In this document: positions 44,522-56,761 of the stretch, in pieces
Layout of the letters: each line of letters begins with the position of its first letter
How positions within the stretch are numbered: the first letter of the stretch is position 1
Source: Novosphingobium percolationis
Lineage (GTDB): Bacteria; Pseudomonadota; Alphaproteobacteria; Sphingomonadales; Sphingomonadaceae
NCBI RefSeq assembly: GCF_020179425.1
Contig: NZ_JAILYM010000004.1
Location: forward strand, 186,001 to 250,000
Reading direction: 5' to 3'
DNA: 64,000 nt
Translations under genes and position numbers: made by a program
The notes under the pieces: model-generated
What the model was told of the DNA's origin: nothing
Database searches by the model: none
What the model saw: the letters and a program-made list of their open reading frames with translations, nothing else

Positions 44522-44544
44522 CGTTTCAGCCTGACGCCTGCCGC

Positions 44545-47217
<2,673 letters not shown>

Positions 47218-47636
47218 GGCGAGTCGTGATCCCTCGTTGTGGATGGCCTTCCTGCCGTCCGCTGGGGAACCGGCCACCTGCGATGAGGCGGCGCGAACGG
47301 CGGACAGGGCAGCCGGAAAACGCATGCGCCCTGCGCCCTTCGCGCGCCTGCGTCAAGGGGCGCAGAAGTCCTATATCGGGGTTCAACGATGCTAAATTTA
47401 TGATGCTGCATGTCAATATCAACAAGGGCAATTCACAGCCCCGCCAACGCCCTTCCACGCCTCCGATACCAGCGCCGCCATTTATCGGAACGAGCCCTCC
47501 GCCCACCCAGCCCGGGATGATCCCTGACTGTTACATGACGGAGGAATCTTTACATGGATATGTAACCCAATCGTCTTATTCTGTCTCTCCGGCGCAAGCA
47601 CCGGATGGAAGAGGACAGACAGAAAGGGCTCACGCC
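47218..47636. other. Intergenic region between divergent acnA and small membrane protein gene
   Basis: A 419-base gap with no supported gene. It must contain the acnA promoter. Its right half is AT-richer and carries the TTACAT/ATGTAA repeats described separately, followed by a purine-rich leader (AGAAAGGG) to the ATG at 47637. Confidence 0.6.
47530..47566. promoter_or_regulatory. TTACATG repeats with 16-bp palindrome
   Basis: TTACATG occurs at 47531-47537 and again at 47550-47556 (19 bases apart). The second copy is part of TTACATGGATATGTAA (47550-47565), a palindrome with 6-bp halves and a 4-base centre. It lies 70-105 bases before the small membrane protein gene, a fitting place for an operator. 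Confidence 0.45.
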
Positions 47637-47834
47637 ATGACCACACGCACCGGTCGCTCCACCGCCGTCGGACGTCACCGCCGTCACCATCCTTACGACA
47701 CGCCGTTCAGCTCGCTGCACGCACCGGCGCATGTCCCGGCGACCGACCGTACCGGAGCCTGGGTCTTCCTGGCGATTTCTGCGGCGCTCATCGCGGCGGT
47801 TGCGTGGGCCGGGCTGGAACAGCTCGTCGGCTGA
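47637..47834 (+). CDS. Small single-pass membrane protein, 65 aa
   Basis: I do not recognise a family. A basic, His/Arg-rich N-terminal half (GRSTAVGRHRRHHPYDTP) is followed by one membrane helix (TGAWVFLAISAALIAAVAWAGLEQLVG). AGAAAGGG-like purines precede ATG 47637. The frame stays open further upstream, but no better start with a ribosome site is seen. It converges on the EamA gene with a 23-base gap. Confidence 0.6.
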   Translation: MTTRTGRSTAVGRHRRHHPYDTPFSSLHAPAHVPATDRTGAWVFLAISAALIAAVAWAGLEQLVG

Positions 47835-47857
47835 CAGGTCAGTCCTTCCGGGGGGCT

Positions 47858-48754
47858 TCAGGTCGGCTCCAGATGCGGCTCGTCGCGGCGGGAGGCGAAC
47901 AGGCAGCCCGCGACGATCAGCGTCACCCCCGCCAGCGTGCGCAGCGTGACCGGCTCGGCAAAGGCCAGCCAGCCGACCAGCGCGGCCCAGATGAACGCGG
48001 TATATTCCAGCGGCACCAGCACTTGCGCTTCAGCCCGGGCGTAGGCCCAGCCGAGCAGCATCAGCGACATCATCGCCAGCGCCGCCGCCGCCGCGATCAC
48101 GCCCCAGGTGGCAAGGTCCGGCCATGGCGCAAGGAAGACCGCGCCGGGAGCAAGGAACACGAAGCCGAGCGCCGCCTGGAAGAAGGCGATCTCCTCGGGC
48201 GAGGCCATCTGCGCCTGCCGCCGCTGCAGCACCAGGTTCCAGGCATAGAGCACCGCCGAAGCGAGGATCGCCACCAGCCCGACCACGCCGTCATGGCTGT
48301 AATTGCCCCCGAACTTGCCCGCCGCGATCACCCCCACGCCCGCCAGCGCCAGCACCGAGCCACCCACCGCCTTGCGACTGACCGTCTCGCCCAGCATCAC
48401 CGCCGCCAGATAGAGCGCGATCAGCGGCGCGATGAACGACAGCGCCATCGCCTCGGCCATCGGCGTGCGGACGAGACCGTAGAAGAACGTCACCGCCATC
48501 ACCACCGCGACCGCGCCGCGGATCAGGTGGACGCGCATCACCGCGCGCGAAGGCCAGCCTTTCGTCCCCGCGCGCCGACGCTGGTGCCACCACAACGGCG
48601 CCATCATCGCGGCGCCGACCAGCCCGCGCCAGAACATCGCGCCATAGGGGCCGACCGCGATCGAGGCAGCCTTCATCACCCCGTCCATCGCCCCGAAGAA
48701 CGACAGGCCGAGCAGGGTAATGAGGATCGGCACGAAATTGGGATGACGGCGCAT
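47858..48754 (-). CDS. EamA/DMT family permease
   Basis: A 298-residue transporter with ten predicted membrane helices in two EamA repeats (about residues 10-140 and 155-285), opening FVPILITLLGLSFFGAMDGVMKAAS. DMT permeases export metabolites or amino acids; the substrate cannot be predicted. It is divergent from the L,D-transpeptidase gene. Confidence 0.85.
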   Translation of the reverse strand: MRRHPNFVPILITLLGLSFFGAMDGVMKAASIAVGPYGAMFWRGLVGAAMMAPLWWHQRRRAGTKGWPSRAVMRVHLIRGAVAVVMAVTFFYGLVRTPMAEAMALSFIAPLIALYLAAVMLGETVSRKAVGGSVLALAGVGVIAAGKFGGNYSHDGVVGLVAILASAVLYAWNLVLQRRQAQMASPEEIAFFQAALGFVFLAPGAVFLAPWPDLATWGVIAAAAALAMMSLMLLGWAYARAEAQVLVPLEYTAFIWAALVGWLAFAEPVTLRTLAGVTLIVAGCLFASRRDEPHLEPT

Positions 48755-48949
48755 CGCGGGGGCATAGCCGGGGCCGGTGACGGGAGAAAGTCCCGGATGA
48801 AACTTGTGTGGTGGGAACCCGCCACCGCCACGATGATTCAGCGTTCAGTCAGGCGCGCTGCTTGATTGCGCCCATGGCATGGGGCAGGGAATCGCAACGC
48901 CTTGCGAGCCGCGCCGCCGCCTTTTAGCGCCTCGCCAACAGGGAACGAC

Positions 48950-50398
48950 ATGATGCGCCTTTTCGATCGAACCTGCCTTTCCGGTCTTGTCGGCGCGGGC
49001 CTCGTCGCGGGGGCGCTCGCCGCCACGCCGGTCGTGGCGCGCCAGCAGCAGGAAGGCCCGATCGACCTGACCGCGCAGGCGCGTCCGGCAAAGCCCGCTC
49101 CGGCCCCCATGCCGACGCCCGCTCCCACCGCAGCCCCGACGGCCACCCCCGTTCCCGCTGCCCCCTCCGTTCCCGTTACCGCCGCCGTGCCGACCGGCAC
49201 CGCCACGCCGGTGATCGAAGCGCCCGAAGCGCTGCCCGTCGCCCACTGGACGCAGGCCGATGCGCAGGCCCTGCTGGCGGCGATCCGCGGCATCGGCACC
49301 GAAGGCCTGTTCGCGCGCGACTACGAACCCGCCGCGCTTTCCGCCGCGATCAAGGCGGGCGAAGGCGAGCCGCTCGACCAGCTCGCCAGCCGCCTGTTCG
49401 TGTGGCTCGCCGAAGACCTGCGCGATGGCCGCACCCCGATGCCCGCGCGCGTGCAGTGGTTCGCGATCGACCCCGATCAGGACAACCACCCCAATGCCCA
49501 GCTTCTGGCGCAGGCGACCGAGACGCACGACATCAAGGGCGTGCTGGCCAGCCTCGCGCCGAAGCATCCCGACTATGCGCTGCTCAAGGACATGCTGGGC
49601 AAGACCAAGGATCCCAAGCAGATCGCGATGATCCGCGCCAACATGGATCGCTGGCGCTGGCTGGGGCAGGATCTCGGCCTGCAATACCTGATCATCAACG
49701 TGCCCGAGCAGGAACTGCGGCTGACGGTCAACAACCAGGTCATCCGCAGCTATCGCGCCATCGTGGGCAAGCCGGGCAAGACCGCGACGCCGCAGCTGGC
49801 CGAGCAGGTCAAGAACGTGGTGTTCAACCCCACCTGGACGGTGCCGCAGTCGATTGTCGTGGGCGAAGGGCTCGGCGCGCGGCTGATCGGCAATCCCAAG
49901 CAGGCGCTGCGCGAAGGCTATGTCGCGACCAAGAGCGCCGACGGCACGATCAACGTCGTCCAGCAGCCGGGCGAGAACAACGCGCTCGGCCGCGTGAAGC
50001 TCGACATGCCCAACGAGCACGCGATCTACATCCACGACACGCCCAGCCGCCAGCTGTTCGCGCAGCCCCAGCGCGCGCTGAGCCACGGCTGCATCCGCGC
50101 CGAACGCGCGACCGAGCTGGCCATGACCATGGCCATCCTCGGCGCGGACCTGCCGCCCGAAACGGCGGTCGAATACAACCTGTCGGGCAAGTACACCAAG
50201 GTGCCGATGCTCAAGCCCTGGGCGGTCTATGTCACCTACTTCACCGTTGCGCGCGACGTGAACGGCATGATGCGCAGCTTCACCGACCTCTATGGCCGCG
50301 ATGCCCCGGTGATCGCCAGCTTCGCGCAAGCCCGCCAGCTGCACACCAGCCAGCGCAAGAGCAACGAAGCCGTGATCAAGCTGGACAACCCGCTGTAA
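48950..50398 (+). CDS. L,D-transpeptidase (YkuD/YcbB family)
   Basis: An exported 482-residue enzyme that makes 3-3 cross-links in peptidoglycan or attaches proteins to it. It has a signal peptide (SGLVGAGLVAGALAATPVVA), a Pro/Ala-rich linker (about 45-95), a middle region, and a YkuD domain with LIINVPEQELRL, HDTPSRQLFAQPQRALSHGCIRAER, where HGC holds the catalytic Cys. Start ATG 48950; the next codon is also ATG. It converges on a second L,D-transpeptidase-like gene. Confidence 0.92.
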   Translation: MMRLFDRTCLSGLVGAGLVAGALAATPVVARQQQEGPIDLTAQARPAKPAPAPMPTPAPTAAPTATPVPAAPSVPVTAAVPTGTATPVIEAPEALPVAHWTQADAQALLAAIRGIGTEGLFARDYEPAALSAAIKAGEGEPLDQLASRLFVWLAEDLRDGRTPMPARVQWFAIDPDQDNHPNAQLLAQATETHDIKGVLASLAPKHPDYALLKDMLGKTKDPKQIAMIRANMDRWRWLGQDLGLQYLIINVPEQELRLTVNNQVIRSYRAIVGKPGKTATPQLAEQVKNVVFNPTWTVPQSIVVGEGLGARLIGNPKQALREGYVATKSADGTINVVQQPGENNALGRVKLDMPNEHAIYIHDTPSRQLFAQPQRALSHGCIRAERATELAMTMAILGADLPPETAVEYNLSGKYTKVPMLKPWAVYVTYFTVARDVNGMMRSFTDLYGRDAPVIASFAQARQLHTSQRKSNEAVIKLDNPL

Positions 50399-50403
50399 GG
50401 AGC

Positions 50404-50421
50404 GGGCGGGGAAACCCGCCC
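50404..50421. terminator. Hairpin between the two convergent L,D-transpeptidase genes
   Basis: GGGCGGG and CCCGCCC form a perfect 7-bp stem with a GAAA tetraloop in the 24-base gap between the two stops. T-runs are absent, but location suits a shared terminator. Confidence 0.45.
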
Positions 50422-50422
50422 C

Positions 50423-51055
50423 TCAATAAATGCCCAGCCGGTCCGCGAAGATCAGGCGCCCGCCCGAAAGGTGCCACAGCGCTTCATTGAAGTCGGCCTC
50501 GCCCATGGCGAAGCAGCCGTCGCTGCGGCCGAGCTTGCCCCACTTCTCGATCACCGAGGCGTTGGCGTACCACGCCGGATGCAGCACGATCGCGCGGCCC
50601 AGGACATTGGAATTGTCGGCATCCATGCCGCCGAGGCGGATCGAGGTGCCGTACTTCCCGTTGTACCATTCATAGGTGATGTAGGCCCCGCGCGAGGTGG
50701 CGAGGCTGTTGGGCTCGTTCGAGAACCACTTGAGCACGCCCTCGTGATCGGGGTCCGACCCGCGACCATGCGCGACGAGGAACGAGCGCACCTCGCCCTT
50801 GTCCAGATCGGCGAAATGGAAGCGCGGCAGGTTCGAGGGCAGCCCGAAATCGGCCACGCCCACCAGATCGGTGCGCCACAGCGAGGGGCGGTATTGCTCC
50901 ATCCGGTCCTTGGCCACGCCCAGGATACGGCGGTGCGCCTCGCTGACGGACGAGGCCTGCGCGAACACGCGCGTGGGCAACGCTACCCCCAGCGCCGCAG
51001 CGCCAGCGCCCTTCAGAACATCACGTCTGTCGATTTCGCGCTTCATGGTTTTCAT
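50423..51055 (-). CDS. Exported L,D-transpeptidase-like protein (YkuD_2 type)
   Basis: A 210-residue protein with a twin-arginine-like signal (EIDRRDVLKGAGAAALGVALPTRVFA). The mature part holds LVAHGRGSDPDHEGVLKWFSNEP and GRSDGCFAMGE, where the Cys and preceding His/Ser context match the murein L,D-transpeptidase catalytic family of gammaproteobacteria and sphingomonads. It probably cleaves or joins peptidoglycan stem peptides in the periplasm. A Tat signal on such an enzyme is less common. ATG 51046 is an alternative start. Confidence 0.82.
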   Translation of the reverse strand: MKTMKREIDRRDVLKGAGAAALGVALPTRVFAQASSVSEAHRRILGVAKDRMEQYRPSLWRTDLVGVADFGLPSNLPRFHFADLDKGEVRSFLVAHGRGSDPDHEGVLKWFSNEPNSLATSRGAYITYEWYNGKYGTSIRLGGMDADNSNVLGRAIVLHPAWYANASVIEKWGKLGRSDGCFAMGEADFNEALWHLSGGRLIFADRLGIY

Positions 51056-51094
51056 CCTGCCACGGGCAACCCTGCCGCGGCCTGAACGCGTATC

Positions 51095-51598
51095 CTATAC
51101 CTTTTCGGCAGACATTGCAGCCCCTGCGCCCAGTTGCGCCAGCGCCGCGCCATCGACGCGCATGACCGTCCATTCGTCCATGAACCGCGCGCCCAGCGCC
51201 TTGTAGAAGCCGATCGATGGTTCGTTCCAGTCGAGCACCGACCATTCCAGTCGCGCGCAATCGCGTTCCACCGCCAGCGCGGCGAGATGCGCGAGCAACG
51301 CCTTGCCAAGGCCCGACCCGCGCGCCTCGGGCCGCACGAACAGGTCTTCGAGATAGATCCCCGGCTTGCCTTCGAAGGTCGAGAAATTGTGGAAGAACAA
51401 GGCAAAGCCCTGCGCCACGCCGTCGATCTCGCCGATCACGACTTCGGCATAGGGGCGCGCGCCGAACAGCTTTTCGCCCAGCACCGCCTCGTCGAAGCGG
51501 ACCTCGTCCAGCAGCTTCTCGTAATCCGCCAGCGCGCGGATCAGCTCGGCGATCAGGCCGATGTCGACACGGGTGGCAGAACGGATGGACAGGCTCAT
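51095..51598 (-). CDS. GNAT family N-acetyltransferase
   Basis: A 167-residue GNAT of the spermidine/diamine acetyltransferase-like group. LEDLFVRPEARGSGLGKALLAHLA is motif A that binds acetyl-CoA; WNEPSIGFYKALGARFMDEWTVMRV is motif B. ATG 51598 has AGGAG upstream and overlaps the stop of the EamA gene by 4 bases, so they are one operon. Substrate is unknown. Confidence 0.9.
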   Translation of the reverse strand: MSLSIRSATRVDIGLIAELIRALADYEKLLDEVRFDEAVLGEKLFGARPYAEVVIGEIDGVAQGFALFFHNFSTFEGKPGIYLEDLFVRPEARGSGLGKALLAHLAALAVERDCARLEWSVLDWNEPSIGFYKALGARFMDEWTVMRVDGAALAQLGAGAAMSAEKV

Positions 51599-52503
51599 CG
51601 TGTGGTTCTCCTGATAAAGCGCGGCCAGAGCATCCCCAGCGCAAGGCCCGCCATGACGAGCGCGAAGGCCGCCAGTTTCCATGTCTGCAACGGCTCGCCC
51701 AGCAGCAGCGCGGACGCGCCCAGGCCGAACACCGGCACCATCAACGCCATCGGCGCGACCTGCGCGGCGGGATGCCGCCCCAGCAGCCAGCCCCACGCGG
51801 CATAGCCGAACATCGTGTTGCCGACCGACTGCCATGCGACTGCCGCCCACGTCCCGCCGTCCGCAGCCGCGATCCCGCGCGCCATCGCCTGCGGCCCTTC
51901 GAGCAGCAGCGCAAAGCCCAGCAGCGGCGGCACCGCGAACAGCCCCGACCACACGACATAGGCCAGCATGTTGAGCTTCGGATCATGCTGTCCGGCGGCG
52001 CGGGCCACCATGTTGCCACCCGACCAGCTGAGTGCCGCGGCCAGCACCAGCGCAAGGCCCAACGGCGTGGCGCTGCCGTCGGTATGCGTCAGGATCACCG
52101 CCAGCCCCGCCGTCGCGAGCAGCAGCGCGGCGATCTGATAGGCTGCCATGCGCTCGCCCGTCAGCCGCATCGACAGGCCGATGGTGAAGAACACCTGCAC
52201 CTGCACCACAAGGCTCGCGAGCCCCGGCGTGATGTCCCCCCGCATCGCGGTGAACAGCAGCCCGAACTGCCCTGCGCCGATCAGCACGCCATAGGCGGCA
52301 AGGTTGCGCCACGGCACTTTCGGGCGCGGCAGCACCAGCGCCAGGGGGAAGAACACGAAGACGAAGCGCAGCAACGCCAGCGTCAGCGGCGGCAGATGCG
52401 CCAGCGCCAGCTTGATGACGACGAAATTGGTCCCCCACACCGCCATGATGGCGATGGCGAGCAGGAGATGGAGCGCGGGCAGTCCGTGGGAACGCGCGGA
52501 CAA
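51595..52503 (-). CDS. EamA/RhaT family DMT permease
   Basis: A 302-residue transporter with ten membrane helices in two EamA repeats; the first repeat shows AIMAVWGTNFVVIKLAL. It resembles the YdcZ/RhtA amino acid exporter branch of DMT proteins. It overlaps the GNAT gene by 4 bases and starts right after ispG (1-base gap), so ispG, this gene and the GNAT may be one transcript. Confidence 0.86.
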   Translation of the reverse strand: MSARSHGLPALHLLLAIAIMAVWGTNFVVIKLALAHLPPLTLALLRFVFVFFPLALVLPRPKVPWRNLAAYGVLIGAGQFGLLFTAMRGDITPGLASLVVQVQVFFTIGLSMRLTGERMAAYQIAALLLATAGLAVILTHTDGSATPLGLALVLAAALSWSGGNMVARAAGQHDPKLNMLAYVVWSGLFAVPPLLGFALLLEGPQAMARGIAAADGGTWAAVAWQSVGNTMFGYAAWGWLLGRHPAAQVAPMALMVPVFGLGASALLLGEPLQTWKLAAFALVMAGLALGMLWPRFIRRTTR

Positions 52504-52504
52504 C

Positions 52505-53641
52505 TTACTCCGCCGCCTCGGTCGCCTTGCCCGCGTCGGAGGTCGCCGCCTCGATTTCCGCCGCCTTGGCTTCCACCAGCGCGACGATGTGGTCGAGCAT
52601 TTCAGCCGACTGCACGTGGTGGTCGGTCACGCCCGAAAGGTAGACCATGTGCTTGCCGTTGCCGCCGCCGGTCACGCCGATGTCGGTCTCGCGCGCTTCG
52701 CCGGGGCCGTTAACGACGCAGCCCAGCACCGACAGCGAAATCGGCGTCTTGATGTGGGTCAGCCGCTTCTCCAGCGCCTCGACCGTGCGGATCACGTCGA
52801 AACCCTGCCGCGCGCAGCTCGGGCACGACACGACGCGAACGCCGCGCGTGCGCAGGCCCAGCGCCTTGAGGATTTCGAAGCCGACGCGCACTTCCTCTTC
52901 GGGTTCGGCCGACAGCGAGACGCGCAGCGTGTCGCCGATGCCCGCCCACAGCAGGTTGCCGATGCCGATCGAGGACTTGACCGTGCCGCCGATCAGCCCG
53001 CCCGCCTCGGTGATGCCAAGGTGCAGCGGGCAGTCGACCGCTTCGGCCAGGCCCATGTAGGCACTGACCGCGAGGAACACGTCGCTGGCCTTCACCGCCA
53101 CCTTGTATTCGTGGAAATCGTGGTCCTGCAGCAGCTTGATGTGATCGAGCGCCGATTCCACCAGTGCTTCGGGACACGGCTCGCCGTACTTTTCGAGCAA
53201 GTCCTTCTCAAGGCTGCCCGCGTTCACGCCGATGCGGATGGCGCAACCATTGGCCTTGGCCGCGCGCACCACTTCGGCCACGCGCTGGCTGGAGCCGATG
53301 TTGCCGGGATTGATGCGCAGGCAAGCCGCGCCCGCGTCGGCTGCTTCCAGCGCGCGCTTGTAGTGGAAGTGGATGTCCGCGATCAGCGGGACGCGCGCCG
53401 CCTTGACGATCTTGCCGAAAGCCGCGGTGCTCGCCTCGTCGGGGCAGGACACGCGGATCAGGTCCGCGCCCGCTTCCTCGCAACGACGGATCTGGTCGAT
53501 CGTCGCCACGGCGTCGCTGGTGGGCGTGTTGGTCATGGTCTGCACGGTGATCGGGGCGTCGCCGCCAACGGGAACCGCGCCGACCATGATCTGGCGGCTC
53601 TTGCGACGCGCGATATCGCGCCAGGGACGGATCGAGGACAT
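52505..53641 (-). CDS. ispG: 4-hydroxy-3-methylbut-2-en-1-yl diphosphate synthase IspG
   Basis: IspG reduces MEcPP to HMBPP in the MEP isoprenoid pathway. The 378-residue protein has [26 protein letters not shown], the TIM-barrel start; [14 protein letters not shown]; and [4Fe-4S] Cys ligands in [11 protein letters not shown] and [14 protein letters not shown] 53641 ([18 protein letters not shown]) is the normal start; a longer frame upstream is not family-like. The GNAT gene lies 8 bases upstream on the same strand. Confidence 0.96.
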   Translation of the reverse strand: MSSIRPWRDIARRKSRQIMVGAVPVGGDAPITVQTMTNTPTSDAVATIDQIRRCEEAGADLIRVSCPDEASTAAFGKIVKAARVPLIADIHFHYKRALEAADAGAACLRINPGNIGSSQRVAEVVRAAKANGCAIRIGVNAGSLEKDLLEKYGEPCPEALVESALDHIKLLQDHDFHEYKVAVKASDVFLAVSAYMGLAEAVDCPLHLGITEAGGLIGGTVKSSIGIGNLLWAGIGDTLRVSLSAEPEEEVRVGFEILKALGLRTRGVRVVSCPSCARQGFDVIRTVEALEKRLTHIKTPISLSVLGCVVNGPGEARETDIGVTGGGNGKHMVYLSGVTDHHVQSAEMLDHIVALVEAKAAEIEAATSDAGKATEAAE

Positions 53642-53648
53642 GGGGGGC

Positions 53649-54203
53649 CTATACCTGCGCCACGGCGGCAACGCTACCGTCGGCAGGAAGCATCTTTCGG
53701 GCATAGAGCAACTCGGGATCGCAATGCGTGCCCACCCAGAACTCGATGTCCGCGATCTTGGCGAAGCCATAGCGGTGGTAGAACCGCTGCGCCTCGGGGT
53801 TTTCGCTATAGACCGAAAGCTGGACCTCATCGGCGCCGTGCGCCTGCGCCTGCGCCATGGCCCAGTCCATCAGCTTGCTGCCAAGGCCGCCGCCAAGCCG
53901 ATCGGGATCGGTGTAGAGCTGCTTCAGCTCCAGCGGGCGCGCGGCATCGCTGTGGCCGCCGGGCAGCGTGCTTTCCAGCACCAGCTTGCAGAAGGCGACA
54001 AGCCTGCCGTCCTCCTCGATCACCGCGATCCGCATCCCCGGATCGGCCAGTTCCGAGGCGATCTTGGCATCGCTGTGCGCTTCGCCCAGAAACAGGGCGA
54101 AGTCCTCGGGCCGGTAGAGATGCTCGAACTTGGCGGTCAGCGCGCGGCGGCCGAGGTCGGCAAGGGCGGCGGTGTCGGCGGGCGTGGCAAGTCGCAGGAT
54201 CAT
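53649..54203 (-). CDS. GNAT family N-acetyltransferase
   Basis: A 184-residue GNAT. Motif [25 protein letters not shown] binds acetyl-Co[19 protein letters not shown] is motif B. ATG 54203 ([14 protein letters not shown]) is the typical RLATPxD opening of the superfamily. It ends 7 bases before the ispG start and may be co-transcribed with it. Substrate is unknown. Confidence 0.88.
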   Translation of the reverse strand: MILRLATPADTAALADLGRRALTAKFEHLYRPEDFALFLGEAHSDAKIASELADPGMRIAVIEEDGRLVAFCKLVLESTLPGGHSDAARPLELKQLYTDPDRLGGGLGSKLMDWAMAQAQAHGADEVQLSVYSENPEAQRFYHRYGFAKIADIEFWVGTHCDPELLYARKMLPADGSVAAVAQV

Positions 54204-54252
54204 GGCCGCAACCCTAGCGCCGACGCCTGCCGGTTTCCACCCCGCGCGCGGC

Positions 54253-54690
54253 TCACTTGCCGCCAGAGGCATTGACCCTTTTGTACGGCACGAACTTGTC
54301 CAGCCCCACGAAGCCGCGCCAGAAACCGCCGCTGCGATCGTGGAGCTGGACCGTGTCCACGCTGCACAGCTGCGAGCCGGTCAGCTTGGTCACCAGCACA
54401 TCGTCGTCATCGAGCGATTCGGCCCCGGTGCGCGGGCGCTGGACATAAAGCGTGCTGCCCGCGTCATAGACGATCGCGGTCTTGTCGATCACCCGCGTGG
54501 AGCTGACCGTGGGCATGTTGATGCAGTCCACCGGCTCACCCGCGACGCGGCCCTCGAGCATCTTGGCCAGCTGTTGTTCGCCGGTGAGCTTCGGTTTGGC
54601 ATCGGCCGTGCCGCCCGCCAGAATTCCGCCTGTCAGAACCATCGCGCCTGCCGCAAGGGCAAGCCCCGTCTTGCGTGCCGTCTTCGCCAT
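54253..54690 (-). CDS. Secreted protein of unknown function, 145 aa
   Basis: I do not recognise a named family; similar small exported proteins are frequent in sphingomonads. The signal peptide is clear: MAKTARKTGLALAAGAMVLTGGILAGG cut after TADA. The mature part has two Cys (VDCINMP and SQLCSVD), which may form a disulphide, and beta-strand-rich sequence. ATG 54690 follows AAAGGA. It ends 49 bases before the GNAT start on the same strand. Confidence 0.7.
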   Translation of the reverse strand: MAKTARKTGLALAAGAMVLTGGILAGGTADAKPKLTGEQQLAKMLEGRVAGEPVDCINMPTVSSTRVIDKTAIVYDAGSTLYVQRPRTGAESLDDDDVLVTKLTGSQLCSVDTVQLHDRSGGFWRGFVGLDKFVPYKRVNASGGK

Positions 54691-54807
54691 GACTCGGGTA
54701 TCCTTTCGCTTCGATCCCTGCGGAATCGCTACCTCATCCCCGGTGAACCGGCCCTGACTCGCCACGTCGTTGCCTTCGCCAGATTGTCGCTCCGGTCCGC
54801 CACGGTT

Positions 54808-55278
54808 CTAACGCACCAGCCGGGCCGACCCTTCGCCACGCGCCAGCGCCATCCATTGCGCTTCGTCGGGCTGGGTTTCGAAGGCGGGCACGCCGGACGG
54901 CAGCACGATCCAGGGCTGCTTGTGCTTCGTCCAGACATGGAAGGCCGGGACCAGCTCCGTGCTGTCGTCGCGCGTGCCCGCACGGATCGTCGGCCATTCC
55001 GGGCGGCGGTCGTTGACGGTGTAGAGCCGGGTCAGGCACAGCGGGCAGGCATGGTGCGTCACCCGCGCCCCGCTGACCGAGAGCACCGCACCCGTGATCG
55101 TCTCGCCCTCGATCACCAAGCCTTCGACAGGAACCTGCTGGTTCAGCGCAAAGGCCGATCCCTGCCGCGTCTGGCAGCCGCTGCAATGGCAGGCATAGGG
55201 GCGAAGCCCGGCGTCGATGGCGGTGTAGCGTACCGCGCCACACCCACATCCACCCGTGATCACATCGCCCCGCGCCAT
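54808..55278 (-). CDS. GFA-family (glutathione-dependent formaldehyde-activating enzyme/CENP-V-like) protein
   Basis: A 156-residue zinc-binding protein. Cys ligands are in GGCGCGAVRY, CHCSGCQTRQGSAF and HACPLCLTRLY, the GFA/CENP-V pattern. Family members bind glutathione or unknown substrates; formaldehyde activation is not proven for most. It starts 7 bases after the tldD stop on the same strand, so they are likely one operon. Confidence 0.9.
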   Translation of the reverse strand: MARGDVITGGCGCGAVRYTAIDAGLRPYACHCSGCQTRQGSAFALNQQVPVEGLVIEGETITGAVLSVSGARVTHHACPLCLTRLYTVNDRRPEWPTIRAGTRDDSTELVPAFHVWTKHKQPWIVLPSGVPAFETQPDEAQWMALARGEGSARLVR

Positions 55279-55285
55279 CGCGGCC

Positions 55286-56716
55286 TCAGCCAGTCCCGCC
55301 CACGGTCAGGCCTTCGACCAGCAACGTCGGCTGGCCCACGCCCGCCGGCACCGATTGGCCGCCCTTGCCGCAGATGCCCACGCCTTCGTCGAGCGCCATG
55401 TCGTTGCCGATGCCGGTCACGCGCGTCAGCACGGTCGGCCCGTCGCCGATCAGCGTCGCACCCTTGATCGGGGCGCCCAGCTTGCCGTTTTCGACGCGGT
55501 AGGCCTCGGTGCAGGAAAACACGAACTTGCCGCTGGTGATGTCCACCTGCCCGCCGCCGAAGCTCTTGGCGAAGATCCCGTTCTTGATGCGGCTCAGCAG
55601 CTCGGCCGGATCGTCGTTGCCGCCGCGCATGAAGGTGTTGGTCATGCGCGGCATCGGTGCATGGGCATAGGATTCGCGCCGTCCGTTGCCGGTCGGCTCA
55701 ACGCCCATCAGCCGCGCGTTGAGACGGTCCTGGATATAGCCCTTCAGGATGCCGTCCTCGATCAGCACGTTTTCCTGCGTCGGCGTGCCTTCGTCGTCGA
55801 TCGACAGCGAACCGCGCCGCCCCTGCCCGTTCACGCCCAGCAGCGACCCATCGTCGATCACGGTCACGCCGGGCGCTGCCACGCGCTGGCCGATGCGGCC
55901 CGAAAAGGCGCTGGTGCCCTTGCGGTTGAAATCGCCTTCCAGCCCATGGCCAACCGCTTCGTGCAGCAGCACGCCGGGCCAGCCGGGGCCGAGCAGTACG
56001 GTCATCTCGCCCGCGGGCGCGGCCACCGATTCGAGATTGACCAGCGCCTGCGCCAGCGCGCTGTCAATCGCGCGGTTCCACGTTTCGGGCGCGAACAGGT
56101 CGTCGTAGAGCCTGCGCCCGCCGATGCCGAAGCTGCCGGTTTCGCGCCGCCCTTCGTGTTCGGCCACGATCGATACGTTCAGCCGGACCAGCGGGCGTAC
56201 ATCGTGCGCCACGAAGCCATCGGCGCGCACGATCTCGACCACCGACCAGCTGGCCGAAAGCGAGGCCGAGACCTGCGCCACGCGCGGATCGCGCGCGCGG
56301 GCGGCGGCGTCGATCGTCTCGAGCAGCTTGACCTTGGCCTCGAACGGCACAGCATCGAGCGGCGAGGCATCGGTATAGAGGTGGCGGTTGCTGCTGCGCG
56401 GCGGCGGGGCGGGCTGGCCCTTGGCCGGATCGAGCAGCTGGAGCGTCTCGCCTGCCCGCGCGATGGCGGCGGCGGAAATCTCGTTGGCGTGGGCAAAGCC
56501 GGTCATCTCGCCCGACACGCCGCGCAGGCCGAAGCCCGCGTCGCGCGAATAGTCGGCCATCTTCAGCCGCCCGTCGTCGAAGCCGAAGCTCTCGGAGGCG
56601 ATGAACTGGAGGTACAGCTCGCCGTCGTCGCAAGCTTTCAACGTGTCGCGTGCAAGGCGCAGCGCGTCATCGGGGGTAAGCAGTCCGGGGCGATAGAGCA
56701 GCGAGCGGGTATCCAT
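55286..56716 (-). CDS. tldD: Metalloprotease TldD
   Basis: TldD with TldE/PmbA forms a protease that degrades unfolded peptides and matures some modified peptides. The 476-residue protein has LLHEAVGHGLEGDFNRKGTSAFSGRIGQ with the HExxxH zinc site, and GAPIKGATLIGDGPTVLTRVTGIGNDMALDEG near the end. Two domains of normal size. tldE/pmbA is not in the window. Confidence 0.94.
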   Translation of the reverse strand: MDTRSLLYRPGLLTPDDALRLARDTLKACDDGELYLQFIASESFGFDDGRLKMADYSRDAGFGLRGVSGEMTGFAHANEISAAAIARAGETLQLLDPAKGQPAPPPRSSNRHLYTDASPLDAVPFEAKVKLLETIDAAARARDPRVAQVSASLSASWSVVEIVRADGFVAHDVRPLVRLNVSIVAEHEGRRETGSFGIGGRRLYDDLFAPETWNRAIDSALAQALVNLESVAAPAGEMTVLLGPGWPGVLLHEAVGHGLEGDFNRKGTSAFSGRIGQRVAAPGVTVIDDGSLLGVNGQGRRGSLSIDDEGTPTQENVLIEDGILKGYIQDRLNARLMGVEPTGNGRRESYAHAPMPRMTNTFMRGGNDDPAELLSRIKNGIFAKSFGGGQVDITSGKFVFSCTEAYRVENGKLGAPIKGATLIGDGPTVLTRVTGIGNDMALDEGVGICGKGGQSVPAGVGQPTLLVEGLTVGGTG

Positions 56717-56761
56717 CGCCCCGATATAGGCGCGATCGATGCCGCGCGCTACCTCACCGGA

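Noticed and set aside
48944..48970. GGAAC followed 17 bases later by CGAT near the L,D-transpeptidase start
   Set aside because: The -10 does not match CGTT and lies inside the coding region.
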